This document shows, in pieces, positions 8,031-16,060 of a stretch of DNA of 64,000 bases. The notes under the pieces were generated by a model, which was not told where the DNA came from, searched no databases, and saw only the letters and a list, made by a program, of their open reading frames with translations. The number at the start of each line of letters is the position of its first letter. Positions within the stretch are counted from its first letter, which is position 1. The stretch comes from an uncultured Pseudomonadota bacterium (lineage in GTDB: Bacteria; Pseudomonadota; Gammaproteobacteria; Methylococcales; Methylomonadaceae). The stretch spans positions 1 to 64,000 of the forward strand of contig CAINHO010000038.1 in assembly GCA_903848935.1 (NCBI GenBank). Reading direction: 5' to 3'. The translations under genes and the position numbers were made by a program.

Positions 8031-8771
8031 TTAATACGCCGCCATAAACGCTTGCAACAAAATTGCCGCGTTCGCCATGCCGTGATGTAGATTTTCTTCA
8101 ATTTCTGCCATCGTAATTTCTCCCGCCGTTTTACCCGCGCCCCAATTCGCCATCACCGCCAAAGCCGCGTAATTCAGCCCCAATTCTTTTGCCAAATTCG
8201 CCTCGGGCATTCCCGTCATGCCTACCAAGTCACAGCCATCACGTTCCATGCGGGCAATTTCGGCTGCTGTTTCTAAACGAGGGCCTTGCGTACAACCGTA
8301 AGTGCCAATCGGACTGACCTGTAAATTTGCTGATGCCGCCGCGGTAATCAAAGCCGCGCGTAATTTTTGGCTGTACGGATAAGTGAAATCAATGTGTGTG
8401 ACATTGCCATCTTCGCCATCAAAAAACGTATGTTCGCGTGAATAAGTGTAATCAATAATTTGATCGGGAATCGCCAAATGTGCGGGTACCATTTCAGATG
8501 TAATCCCACCCACCGCTGCCACGGCAATAATATCTTGAACACCCAAATGTTTTAACGCCCAGATATTGGCGCGATAGTTAATTTTGTGTGGAGGAATGGC
8601 GTGCGGATTACCATGTCGTGCTAAAAAAACAACGCTTTTGTTTTGAATTTCACCGATTAAAAAATCGGTCGAGGGTTTGCCATAAGGCGTGTCCACAGTT
8701 TCGCGGCGAGTAGGGTTAAAAGCTGCGAGTTCGCTTAAGCCGGTGCCGCCAATAATAGCTAATGTTGTCAT
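8031..8771 (-). CDS. mtnP: S-methyl-5'-thioinosine/thioadenosine phosphorylase
   Basis: Purine nucleoside phosphorylase (PNP/MTAP family) that recycles the methylthio nucleoside made during polyamine synthesis. It begins with the phosphate-binding GGTGLSEL and has FLARHG with the following PHKINYRAN, the PNP signature region and GMTGMPEA for base recognition. The length of 246 residues matches the Pseudomonas-type enzyme, which prefers methylthioinosine; the exact substrate cannot be read from sequence alone. It is co-directional with the DUF455 gene. The ribosome site AGAGGAAAAA precedes the ATG. Confidence 0.9.
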   Translation of the reverse strand: MTTLAIIGGTGLSELAAFNPTRRETVDTPYGKPSTDFLIGEIQNKSVVFLARHGNPHAIPPHKINYRANIWALKHLGVQDIIAVAAVGGITSEMVPAHLAIPDQIIDYTYSREHTFFDGEDGNVTHIDFTYPYSQKLRAALITAAASANLQVSPIGTYGCTQGPRLETAAEIARMERDGCDLVGMTGMPEANLAKELGLNYAALAVMANWGAGKTAGEITMAEIEENLHHGMANAAILLQAFMAAY

Positions 8772-8813
8772 GTTGTTTTTCCTCTGAAAAGTAAAAAAGA
8801 ATCTAGTTTAGTT

Positions 8814-9296
8814 TCATGTCAAACGACTACGAAACCCTGTTTTTTTCAAAATTTTGGTGCTATATAAAACATCGTTACCCAAATTAAAATCGCCTAATAA
8901 CACGGCTATTTTTTCAATTTGTTCGTTCACTTCACACTGACTTTTGCCGTGAACCATCGCAAATAAGTTGTAATGCCACTCTGGTAAATGGCGTGGACGA
9001 TGATAACAATGACTCACAAACGGTAATTGCCCAATGATTTCGCCCAGCAAATCAATGCGCTCATCGGGTACATTCCACACCGTCATGCCGTTGAAATGAT
9101 AACCGAGTTTGTAATGATTCGGCACCGCGCCAATACGGCGGATTACGCCACTTTCTTGCATCGCGGTAAAACGCGCCATCACTAATTCCACCGACAAATT
9201 TAACTCGTCGGCAATCACCTGATAAGGTTGCGGTACGAGCGGCAAACCAGCTTGAGTCGCTCGCATAATTATCAAATCGATTTCATCAAAATCCAT
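8814..9296 (-). CDS. nirH: NirH/AhbB-like siroheme decarboxylase subunit
   Basis: A 160-residue Lrp/AsnC-like protein of the group that decarboxylates siroheme to didecarboxysiroheme for heme d1 (NirD-L-G-H) or the alternative heme pathway (AhbA/AhbB). After a winged-helix N-terminus comes the typical IRRIGAVPNHYKLGY, then HCYHRPRHLPEWHYNLFAMV and the ending ILKKTGFR, all characteristic of NirH/AhbB. It directly abuts the NirG-like gene (stop at 9297). No nirS, nirF or nirJ is visible, so which heme it serves is open. Confidence 0.85.
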   Translation of the reverse strand: MDFDEIDLIIMRATQAGLPLVPQPYQVIADELNLSVELVMARFTAMQESGVIRRIGAVPNHYKLGYHFNGMTVWNVPDERIDLLGEIIGQLPFVSHCYHRPRHLPEWHYNLFAMVHGKSQCEVNEQIEKIAVLLGDFNLGNDVLYSTKILKKTGFRSRLT

Positions 9297-9779
9297 TCAC
9301 GCCTCCAATTTTAAACCAACAAAATACTCGTTAATCTTCGGCATGTTAAACACCGGTAATCCCGTTTGTAATTCAATCGCTGCAAGCGTCGCGGCAAGTT
9401 GTTCCTCTGTTTCCGTAGCGACGACAAACCACATATTGAGTTCATGATTTCGGGCGTAATTATGCGCGACTTCGGGAAACGCATTGACGATTTTGGCGAC
9501 GTGTTCAAAATCCATTTCAGGCACTTTCATAGCGGCTAACGTCAATGCACCACCTATTCGTTCGGCGTTATACAACGCGCCAAAACGGGTCAGCGTGCCA
9601 TTATCGAGGAGATTTTTCAGTCGCGCTAAAACGTCCGATTCCGTCAAACCCAATTCATTCGCTACCTGCAAATAAGGCGAATCGCACACGGGAAAACCCT
9701 CTTGCAACTGGTTAATCAGCCGTGCGTCGATGTCGTCGTAATTTTTAGAATTAGTGTCCACGTTTTTTCGATTGTTCAC
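9297..9779 (-). CDS. nirG: NirG/NirD-like siroheme decarboxylase subunit
   Basis: Partner of the preceding entry and 160 residues in the frame used here. Family features are LINQLQEGFPVCDSPY near the N-terminus, VLARLKNLLDNGTLTRFGAL (winged helix) and HNYARNHELNMWFVV with the conserved HNY. Only GTG starts are available (9779 or 9761). Both lie in or next to the end of the upstream GTPase gene, which overlaps by up to 29 bases. Together with NirH it probably forms a heterodimer acting on siroheme. Confidence 0.83.
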   Translation of the reverse strand: MNNRKNVDTNSKNYDDIDARLINQLQEGFPVCDSPYLQVANELGLTESDVLARLKNLLDNGTLTRFGALYNAERIGGALTLAAMKVPEMDFEHVAKIVNAFPEVAHNYARNHELNMWFVVATETEEQLAATLAAIELQTGLPVFNMPKINEYFVGLKLEA

Positions 9780-10671
9780 GGGCGAGTTTTTTCGCGGCTT
9801 TTTCAGCGCGAATTATTTCTAATTCGGCGAGTTCAATTTCAACATTTTCAGGGGTTTCTAACGTAATACGTCCAAGTGTCGCGCTGCGTAATTCGCCAAT
9901 TAAAATCTTAGCTACTTTGTCTAATTCAATTCGTCCGCCACTTCGCAAACATCCGCGTTTTTTGCCGATGACATTCATCAATTCGGATTCAGATTCAGGC
10001 AAAACATTGATTTGAAAACGCGCTTTGAGTAAGTCGGGATAATGCTGCAACAGATATTCGGCGACAAATGAGGCGACATTTTCATGCGTGAAAGCGGTGT
10101 CTTTAATCGCGCCGCTGGCGGCTAAACGGTAACCACTGTTTTTGTTTTCGATATTTCCCCACAACACGCCTGGTGTATCAAACAGCACTAAACCGTTGCC
10201 CAAATCAATGCGCTGTTGGTATTTTGTCACGGCAGGTTCATCGCCGGTTTTGGCAATTGTGCGACCGGCGAGAATGTTGATAATCGTCGATTTTCCCACG
10301 TTCGGAATGCCGGTAATTAAAGCATGTAACGGTTTGGAACGGCTTTCCAAACGCGGCACTAATTTGTGGCACAGTGCGGTAAGTTGTTTAATTTTTTCGG
10401 GTTGTCCCATCGCGACGGCTAAGGTTTTCACGCCTTGTTCGCGTTCCAAATAGGCTTGCCATTCCAACGTCAGTTTCTCATCGGCTAAATCGCATTTGCT
10501 TAACACTTTGATGCAGGGTTTATCGCCGCGCAATTTCGCGAGCGCGGGATTTTGACTGCTGAACGGAATCCGCGCGTCGAGAATTTCAATCATTAAATCG
10601 ACGTGTTCCAAAGACGCTTTAATTTCTTTGCTGGCTTTGTGCATGTGACCGGGGAACCATTGAATGAGCAT
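9751..10671 (-). CDS. ylqF: Circularly permuted ribosome biogenesis GTPase YlqF/RbgA
   Basis: GTPase involved in late 50S subunit assembly. The N-terminus QWFPGHMHKA is the family hallmark. GTPase motifs come in permuted order: G4 SKCDLAD first, then the P-loop GIPNVGKST at about residues 118-126 and G3 DTPG. The C-terminal RNA-binding region is basic and ends in KKLAREQSKKRGH. The length of 306 residues is typical. The start MLIQWFPGH is certain from conservation. It may share a transcript with the nirG-nirH pair it overlaps. Confidence 0.93.
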   Translation of the reverse strand: MLIQWFPGHMHKASKEIKASLEHVDLMIEILDARIPFSSQNPALAKLRGDKPCIKVLSKCDLADEKLTLEWQAYLEREQGVKTLAVAMGQPEKIKQLTALCHKLVPRLESRSKPLHALITGIPNVGKSTIINILAGRTIAKTGDEPAVTKYQQRIDLGNGLVLFDTPGVLWGNIENKNSGYRLAASGAIKDTAFTHENVASFVAEYLLQHYPDLLKARFQINVLPESESELMNVIGKKRGCLRSGGRIELDKVAKILIGELRSATLGRITLETPENVEIELAELEIIRAEKAAKKLAREQSKKRGH

Positions 10672-10780
10672 TTTTGTTTTGACCTGAGTTGGATTTGAAA
10701 GAGTTTTTTTGTTGCGTTATTTAAGCACGATTTTGAGGGTTATAACCAAATGGCTTCTTGTTTTAAGGCTTTGTCTAAGT

Positions 10781-11222
10781 TCATTTAGCAATTAAAAAAA
10801 TAAATTCTCGATTTGGTTTTTCTGTTTCTCTTAGCCACTCATTTGTCCATTTCATTTCAGCCATAACATTTTTCTTATAATCGATTTCAATGGTTTTGAT
10901 GACTGTTACGAAACATGATGTCCGAGCGAACTATCGATTTCATCCATTGCTAAAATCAAACTCGTGAGCGAAACGGCTTTGTCTATATTTTCTGTAAACC
11001 AACCGTCGTGACCTTTCACCGCGTTCAACTGATTAAAGAATGTGCGGTAATAATTTTAATTTTGAACCGGCATATTTCACGCCTTGCGTATTCGGATTGT
11101 CGATAATCCCGTTATTAAACAACGACAACGTTTGATTACCCACGAACGCCACTTTCTTGCTTCATGTGCGAATAATCAATCCAACCGTTGGTAATGCTGT
11201 TGAATATCAAAAAGGTCATTCT
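10781..11222 (-). pseudogene. Eroded D12-class DNA adenine methylase
   Basis: This gene gap of over 500 bases is not empty. On the minus strand, pieces in order match a class-D12 N6-adenine DNA methyltransferase. 11033-11143 gives NGIIDNPNTQGVKYAGSKLK, the N-terminal SAM-binding region, followed by LLPHIL. About 10904-11040 gives FFNQLNAVKGHDGWFTENID joined to DKAVSLTSLILAMDEID. 10781-10895 gives VIKTIEIDYKKNVM and EMKWTNEWLRETEKPN to a stop. Stops, a one-base frameshift near 11140 and at least two internal deletions separate them, and the catalytic DPPY region is gone. The upstream piece NDLFDIQQHYQRLD (11179-11220) may belong to it. 10672-10780 holds nothing I recognise. Confidence 0.65.
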
Positions 11223-12352
11223 AAATCACTAAAAACAGGCGCGAAACCACCACCCATTGTCCGAAAATTAGTCGTTTGACCTTGATACAACCGCGCACAA
11301 GTGAGTCGAACTTCACCATCATAAACATAAGCGCGTAAATCAACTTTGAAGGTTTCGAGCTGGTCGTTGATTTGTAATTGTTGTGTACTTGGCGGCACAA
11401 ATGTTTGGGCAACATAATCATTCGCCAAAATTTCACCAAAAACCCGCTTGGTTAATTTGTCGCCACGATAGGTCGCTTTGCTGCCGTAACCTTTGGCGGG
11501 TTTGAAAAAAAGTTGTTTACGTCCTGCCCATAAACATTCCGCATTTTGGGCTTCAACTAAAATGGTCGGCGCAATGCCATTGATTAAAATGTGGCGCGTT
11601 TTTTCATCTACGCCCAGCGTTTCTAACATTGCTGCATTACTTAAAACTGTTAAATTTCGTTTATCTGCATACAGCGCGTGCGCTCTGGGGTGCGGCGTAA
11701 TTACAACGTTGTCGGCTAAATACGCTGTCGCTAACGCTTGTTGATTCGGTTCGAGCAACGCAAAATCTGTCAATCGGTTATAAACCAAATCAATCGACGT
11801 ATTTTGATGCCAAAGTTGTTGTGAGTGATAACGCAATGCTTCGGGCGCACAAATAATCGCGTGAATACTATGTTGTTCAAAAAGTTGTTGGAATAACACG
11901 AATTCAGCATAAAGATATTGTTGTTCGGGCGATTCATCAACGATAGCAATGGTGCTTAAGGGCTGCGAATCTCGTGAAAGCAGCCATTCATCTTGGAACA
12001 TTTCAATAAATTGTGTTTCATTGACATTAAATCGTAATGCGTTTAACAACGCGCCACCCGCATTTGTGTTGATTTCAATCAATTTCAAATCACCATTTTC
12101 ATCAATATGAAAATCATAACCAAAAAACACACCGCGTGCTTTCGGTACAAAATGTGCAGTCGATGGTGCGTAATTTAAAACATGATTTTGATAAGCGGGC
12201 AGGGCGATGACGTGTTCAATCGCGGTGATAATTTCGTGCTGCTGTTCTAAAACAGTTTCGGAAACAACGACCGCTGAATTCGCAAAAAAATTTTCGGGAA
12301 GTGGAACATCGAGACACGAAAACGCATCTCGATTCAATGTGTGGGAATTCAA
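11216..12352 (-). CDS. ATP-grasp domain protein, function unknown
   Basis: A 378-residue protein with ATP-grasp character. It shows a central nucleotide-binding lysine region (KQLFFKPAKGYGSKATYRG) and, in the first third, a carboxylate-rich stretch GDLKLIEINTNAGGALLNAL. FKVDLRAYVYDGEVRLTCAR is found near the end. Such proteins ligate a carboxylate to an amine or thiol; the substrate is unknown. The last codons run into the eroded methylase remnant, so the original C-terminus may have been altered. It is 1 base downstream of the dynamin-like gene's stop, probably co-transcribed. Confidence 0.7.
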   Translation of the reverse strand: MNSHTLNRDAFSCLDVPLPENFFANSAVVVSETVLEQQHEIITAIEHVIALPAYQNHVLNYAPSTAHFVPKARGVFFGYDFHIDENGDLKLIEINTNAGGALLNALRFNVNETQFIEMFQDEWLLSRDSQPLSTIAIVDESPEQQYLYAEFVLFQQLFEQHSIHAIICAPEALRYHSQQLWHQNTSIDLVYNRLTDFALLEPNQQALATAYLADNVVITPHPRAHALYADKRNLTVLSNAAMLETLGVDEKTRHILINGIAPTILVEAQNAECLWAGRKQLFFKPAKGYGSKATYRGDKLTKRVFGEILANDYVAQTFVPPSTQQLQINDQLETFKVDLRAYVYDGEVRLTCARLYQGQTTNFRTMGGGFAPVFSDLE

Positions 12353-12353
12353 A

Positions 12354-13778
12354 TTATTTTTTGAGGATTTTTTGCATTAACGCTGATTGACGTTGAGGCG
12401 TAGCAGGTTGTGGCGCGACAGAGGTTTGAACTATTTCAGGTGCAAAAGTAGGCGTGATTTTATTCACAATTTGCGGCGCAACCGAGTTGTAAATACTGAA
12501 ATTATCATTCAACGATTGCACCAAATTTTTCGCTTTATCGAGCAACGCGGCGAGTTGGGCTTTCGATTTTTTGTTCCAACCGACGGGGTCGCTAATTGGT
12601 AACATCATGCGTGAAAAGGTAATGTTTTTTTCAAATAATGCCGCGATGTTTTCAACTAAATGCCGCGATTTTTGACGATTATTGAGCGAACGAATCACGC
12701 TTCTTGCTTGCATTTTGCTAATTAAAACGTGCATCGGAATCATAAAAGAAATGGTTGTCAGTAAAATCGCTGAACCGATAATTGGATCGAGTAACAATTC
12801 TAAAAAGCCCATCTCAACTTCCAAAATCACCGCTAGCATCGAAATAAAACCCAGAATAATTAACGTGCAAAACGTGGCGCGTTCTTTCCAAATGAAAATG
12901 GCTTGTTTCGTTTCGTGAATTACGACATTTTCAACATCACGGATGCTTTTTTCGAGCGAATGTAAAACCCGATACGAACGTTGCAAGCCAGCATTTGCAA
13001 GACGTTGTTCTAACAAAATGAAATCAGCGGACGTTTGATTGCCGAGTTGCGACGTGCCGATAAATTGCCCAATCGTTAAGCCCAAATCCGCTAATTTCTT
13101 TTGCCACGCAGCGGCGTTTGAAGTCGTATCGTCGAATAAATAAATGAGTTTATTGCTTTCTTGTTGTTGAACCAGCGTGACGATTAAGGCTTTCGCTAAG
13201 TCTGACGTGGTATTAAATAAATCGCAAAATACCAACACCACGTCCGATTGTTCCATGCTGTAAGTGGTCAGCAAATTCGTCACGTCAAAATTCGTGGCGT
13301 GAATAAAATTCGGAATATCGATAATCAATTTGCCTTGTAAACGCGGACTGTTCAGCGTTTTCAATTCCAAATGTGCGTTAATCCGCTCGCCTTCGCCTTT
13401 TTGTAATTTCTCCACTTTTTGACTAATGCGATAAAACGGATAGCGATAATCCACGTCTAATGCGGTCGCGGGTAAAATCGTTTGATTCGCTTGTGGATTG
13501 TGTAGAAGGACAGTGGTTTTGTGAATGGGCAAAAGTTCAACGTTTAAATAATGCGTTAAAAAAGTTTCCTTTGCGCCGGAATTACCGCCAATCACGCTCA
13601 CCGTTGGCCACCACGAGGTTTGAATCGCGGTCGTCTCGTCGTTGCCGAGTACGCCCAAATCGTATTCAAATTGATCCAATTCTTGAAATACTTGAATGGC
13701 ATTTTGCAAAACAGGATTGTCTATAGCAAACGTGCTTTGGAGGTTTATTAAATGTTTGCTGGCGGTTTTTTCAGACAT
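12354..13778 (-). CDS. Dynamin-like/YeeP-type GTPase homologue with decayed P-loop, membrane-anchored
   Basis: About 474 residues. The N-terminal half resembles a dynamin-family GTPase. The sheet/loop segment SVIGGNSGAKETFLTHYLN occupies the P-loop place, but the canonical GxxxxGK(S/T) is broken (GAKET). A G3-like LIIDIPNF (instead of DxPG) and a helical stalk follow. Two hydrophobic segments at about 300-350 (TLIILGFISMLAVIL and IIGSAILLTTISFMIPM) anchor it in the inner membrane. The C-terminus is Pro/Gln-rich. The ATG at 13778 (MSEKTASK) is preferred over a GTG three codons upstream. It has probably lost GTP hydrolysis. The function is unknown; a membrane remodelling or scaffold role is inferred. 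Confidence 0.6.
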   Translation of the reverse strand: MSEKTASKHLINLQSTFAIDNPVLQNAIQVFQELDQFEYDLGVLGNDETTAIQTSWWPTVSVIGGNSGAKETFLTHYLNVELLPIHKTTVLLHNPQANQTILPATALDVDYRYPFYRISQKVEKLQKGEGERINAHLELKTLNSPRLQGKLIIDIPNFIHATNFDVTNLLTTYSMEQSDVVLVFCDLFNTTSDLAKALIVTLVQQQESNKLIYLFDDTTSNAAAWQKKLADLGLTIGQFIGTSQLGNQTSADFILLEQRLANAGLQRSYRVLHSLEKSIRDVENVVIHETKQAIFIWKERATFCTLIILGFISMLAVILEVEMGFLELLLDPIIGSAILLTTISFMIPMHVLISKMQARSVIRSLNNRQKSRHLVENIAALFEKNITFSRMMLPISDPVGWNKKSKAQLAALLDKAKNLVQSLNDNFSIYNSVAPQIVNKITPTFAPEIVQTSVAPQPATPQRQSALMQKILKK

Positions 13779-13858
13779 TCGGCGCACCTAAATAATGAAG
13801 TAAAAATGTGAAGGCGCAAAGAATACCTAGAATGGTCGAATAATGCAAAATGGCGCAA

Positions 13859-14515
13859 TTAAATCCCGGCCAAGGTAAAAAACCATTGTTGAATAAAGTA
13901 CAGTGGATAATCCAAAACGACATTTAGCACTTTCGTATACAGCATCACCAGCAAAATAAGGAAGCCAAAGCGTTCAAGTTTGTTAAATTGCCACGCCCAA
14001 TAATTCGGCAAAATACCCGACAGAATTCGACTGCCATCAAGTGGTGGAATTGGCAGCATATTCAGCAACATCAACACGAGGTTAATCGAAATTCCCGCCA
14101 CACCAGTGTAAATTAGCGGCATCGCAATCGCTTCGTTTCCAGCACCAACCGTGACACCTACGCGTGCAATTAACGCCCAACCGATTGCCATGAATAAATT
14201 CGATGCTGGCCCCGCAAGTGCGACAATTGCCATATCTTGACGCGGCTTTTTAAAATACCGTGCATCGACAGGAACAGGTTTTGCCCAACCAAAAATAAAG
14301 CCTGTTCCAGTTATCAATAACAAGCCTGGCAAAATGATTGTGCCGACTAAATCAATATGTTTAAACGGATTCAGCGTTAAACGTCCTAATTGTGCCGCCG
14401 TGTTATCGCCATATTTTTTTGCCACCCAACCATGTGCGACTTCATGCACCGTAATCGCAAAAATGACCGGCAAAATCCACACCGCAATCCGCTGTATTAA
14501 CGTCAAATTGTCCAT
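13859..14515 (-). CDS. Site-2 protease family (M50) membrane metallopeptidase
   Basis: Polytopic intramembrane zinc protease of the small YwhC/Rv-type M50 group. The zinc motif HEVAH is at residues 24-28, inside the first hydrophobic segment. The second metal-ligand region appears as PIPPLDGSRI near 165 in place of the classical NxxPxPxLDG. Start: the ATG at 14515 has GGAG 8 bases upstream; an upstream GTG at 14527 is less likely. It follows the YciO-type gene directly. Substrates are unknown. About 219 residues is the usual length for this group. Confidence 0.88.
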   Translation of the reverse strand: MDNLTLIQRIAVWILPVIFAITVHEVAHGWVAKKYGDNTAAQLGRLTLNPFKHIDLVGTIILPGLLLITGTGFIFGWAKPVPVDARYFKKPRQDMAIVALAGPASNLFMAIGWALIARVGVTVGAGNEAIAMPLIYTGVAGISINLVLMLLNMLPIPPLDGSRILSGILPNYWAWQFNKLERFGFLILLVMLYTKVLNVVLDYPLYFIQQWFFTLAGI

Positions 14516-14527
14516 TGTAATCTCCAC

Positions 14528-15148
14528 TTAATTCAATGTCGGCGCAATGCCTTTGCCTTGACGAACAATTTCGCAAACGTTACCGGTGCAATCAATAATC
14601 GTCGTCGGCTGATATTCAATTTCGCCCGCGTCGATAATCAAATCCACTAAATCGTCTAAGCGTTCTCGAATATCATAAGGATCCGATAACGCCGTCGTAT
14701 CAGATGGCAAAATCAACGTGGTCGTCATTAACGGTTCGCCGAGTTCTTCGACTAATTTTTGAGCAATCGCATTTTTAGGAATGCACACGCCGATAGTTTT
14801 CTTTTTGGGATGTTGTAAACGACGTGGTACTTCTTTTGTGGCTTCCAAAATAAACGTAAACGCATCGGGCGTGAGCGATTTAATCAGCCGAAAAGCATCG
14901 TTGTTGATTTTACTGAAATTAGAAACTTGCGTTAAATCTTTGCAAACCAGTGTGAAATTGTGTTTTTCATCTAAGCGGCGGATTTGCCGAATGCGATCTA
15001 ACGCATTTTTGTCATCCAACTGGCACGCCAGTGCGTAAGCCGAATCGGTCGGATAAACAATTACACCGCCGCCGCGAATGATTTCAATTGCACGGTGAAT
15101 TAAACGTAACTGCGGATTTTCGGTGTGAATTTCAAGATAATGAGCCAT
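14528..15148 (-). CDS. yciO: YciO/Sua5-YrdC-family L-threonylcarbamoyladenylate synthase-like protein
   Basis: YrdC-fold protein of the YciO branch, related to the enzyme that makes threonylcarbamoyl-AMP for the t6A modification of tRNA. The N-terminal IHTENPQLRLIHRAIEII leads into GGVIVYPTDSAYALACQLDD, the nucleotide and bicarbonate-binding region, followed by RIRQIRRLDEKHNFTLVC. The start MAHYLEIH at 15148 gives the family length (206 residues); an upstream ATG at 15184 would add 12 residues. Whether YciO carries out the t6A step in this organism is uncertain. tsaB for the same pathway is at 29520-30221. Confidence 0.85.
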   Translation of the reverse strand: MAHYLEIHTENPQLRLIHRAIEIIRGGGVIVYPTDSAYALACQLDDKNALDRIRQIRRLDEKHNFTLVCKDLTQVSNFSKINNDAFRLIKSLTPDAFTFILEATKEVPRRLQHPKKKTIGVCIPKNAIAQKLVEELGEPLMTTTLILPSDTTALSDPYDIRERLDDLVDLIIDAGEIEYQPTTIIDCTGNVCEIVRQGKGIAPTLN

Positions 15149-15193
15149 GAGTTTTTGTGTGTTTAACTGAAAAGAAAGCGGCATTATAGGCGA

Positions 15194-16060
15194 TTAGCCA
15201 AAATACCACGCATTCAAACCGTCGCCCCACAACATCGCAATCCAACCCGCTACCGCTAAATAAGGGCCAAACGGAATCGGTGTTTCGCGTTGCTGTTTAT
15301 TGAGTGAAATTAACGTGATGCCAATCGTCGCGCCCACCAACGAAGACAATAAAATAATCAGCCCTAAATAATGCCAACCGAACCACGCACCCAGCATTGC
15401 CAATAATTTGAAATCGCCATGCCCCATGCCTTCTTTACCGGTGAATAATTTGAAACCGTGATACACCGACCACAGCAATAAATAACCCGCTGCCGCGCCG
15501 ATAATGCTCGTTGCACTGTCGGTAAAAACACCGAATAAACTCAAAATCAAACCCAGCCACAGCATCGGCAACAAAATGACATCAGGCAATAATTGGTGGT
15601 CTAAATCAATGCCACTCAACGCAATTAACACCCACGTCAACACTAATCCTGCGGCGGCTTGTTCACCATAACCAAAATGCCACGCTATCGTCATCGATGC
15701 AATTGCTGTCAATAATTCTACCGTCGGATAACGTCCCGAAATCGAGGCTTTGCAATTTGCACATTTGCCGCGCAACCACAGATAACTCAACACGGGAATG
15801 TTTTGCCACGCCAAAATTTGTGTTTGGCAATGTGGACAACGTGATGGAGGTAGCGCGAGATTAAACGTATCTGTCGGAACATCATTTTCGAGTTTCAAAT
15901 AATCTAAACAATCGCTACGCCATTGCCGTTGCATCATCAGTGGTAAACGATAAATCACCACATTCAAAAAACTGCCTACTAATAAACCGACAATTCCCAT
16001 CAACACTGTGAACGCCACCGGCGTGGTTAATAAAGTTAAATCATTAAAAAATTCCATCAA
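15194..16060 (-). CDS. pilD: Type IV prepilin peptidase/N-methyltransferase PilD
   Basis: Inner-membrane aspartic protease that cleaves and N-methylates type IV prepilins and type II secretion pseudopilins. The cytoplasmic zinc-type motif has two CxxC pairs (CPHCQTQ and CANCKA). The two catalytic aspartates lie in GIDLDHQLLPD and in GMGHGDFKLLAMLGAWFGW (GxGD motif). About eight hydrophobic segments are present. 288 residues is a normal length. It overlaps pilC by 4 bases, completing pilB-pilC-pilD. Confidence 0.94.
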   Translation of the reverse strand: MMEFFNDLTLLTTPVAFTVLMGIVGLLVGSFLNVVIYRLPLMMQRQWRSDCLDYLKLENDVPTDTFNLALPPSRCPHCQTQILAWQNIPVLSYLWLRGKCANCKASISGRYPTVELLTAIASMTIAWHFGYGEQAAAGLVLTWVLIALSGIDLDHQLLPDVILLPMLWLGLILSLFGVFTDSATSIIGAAAGYLLLWSVYHGFKLFTGKEGMGHGDFKLLAMLGAWFGWHYLGLIILLSSLVGATIGITLISLNKQQRETPIPFGPYLAVAGWIAMLWGDGLNAWYFG

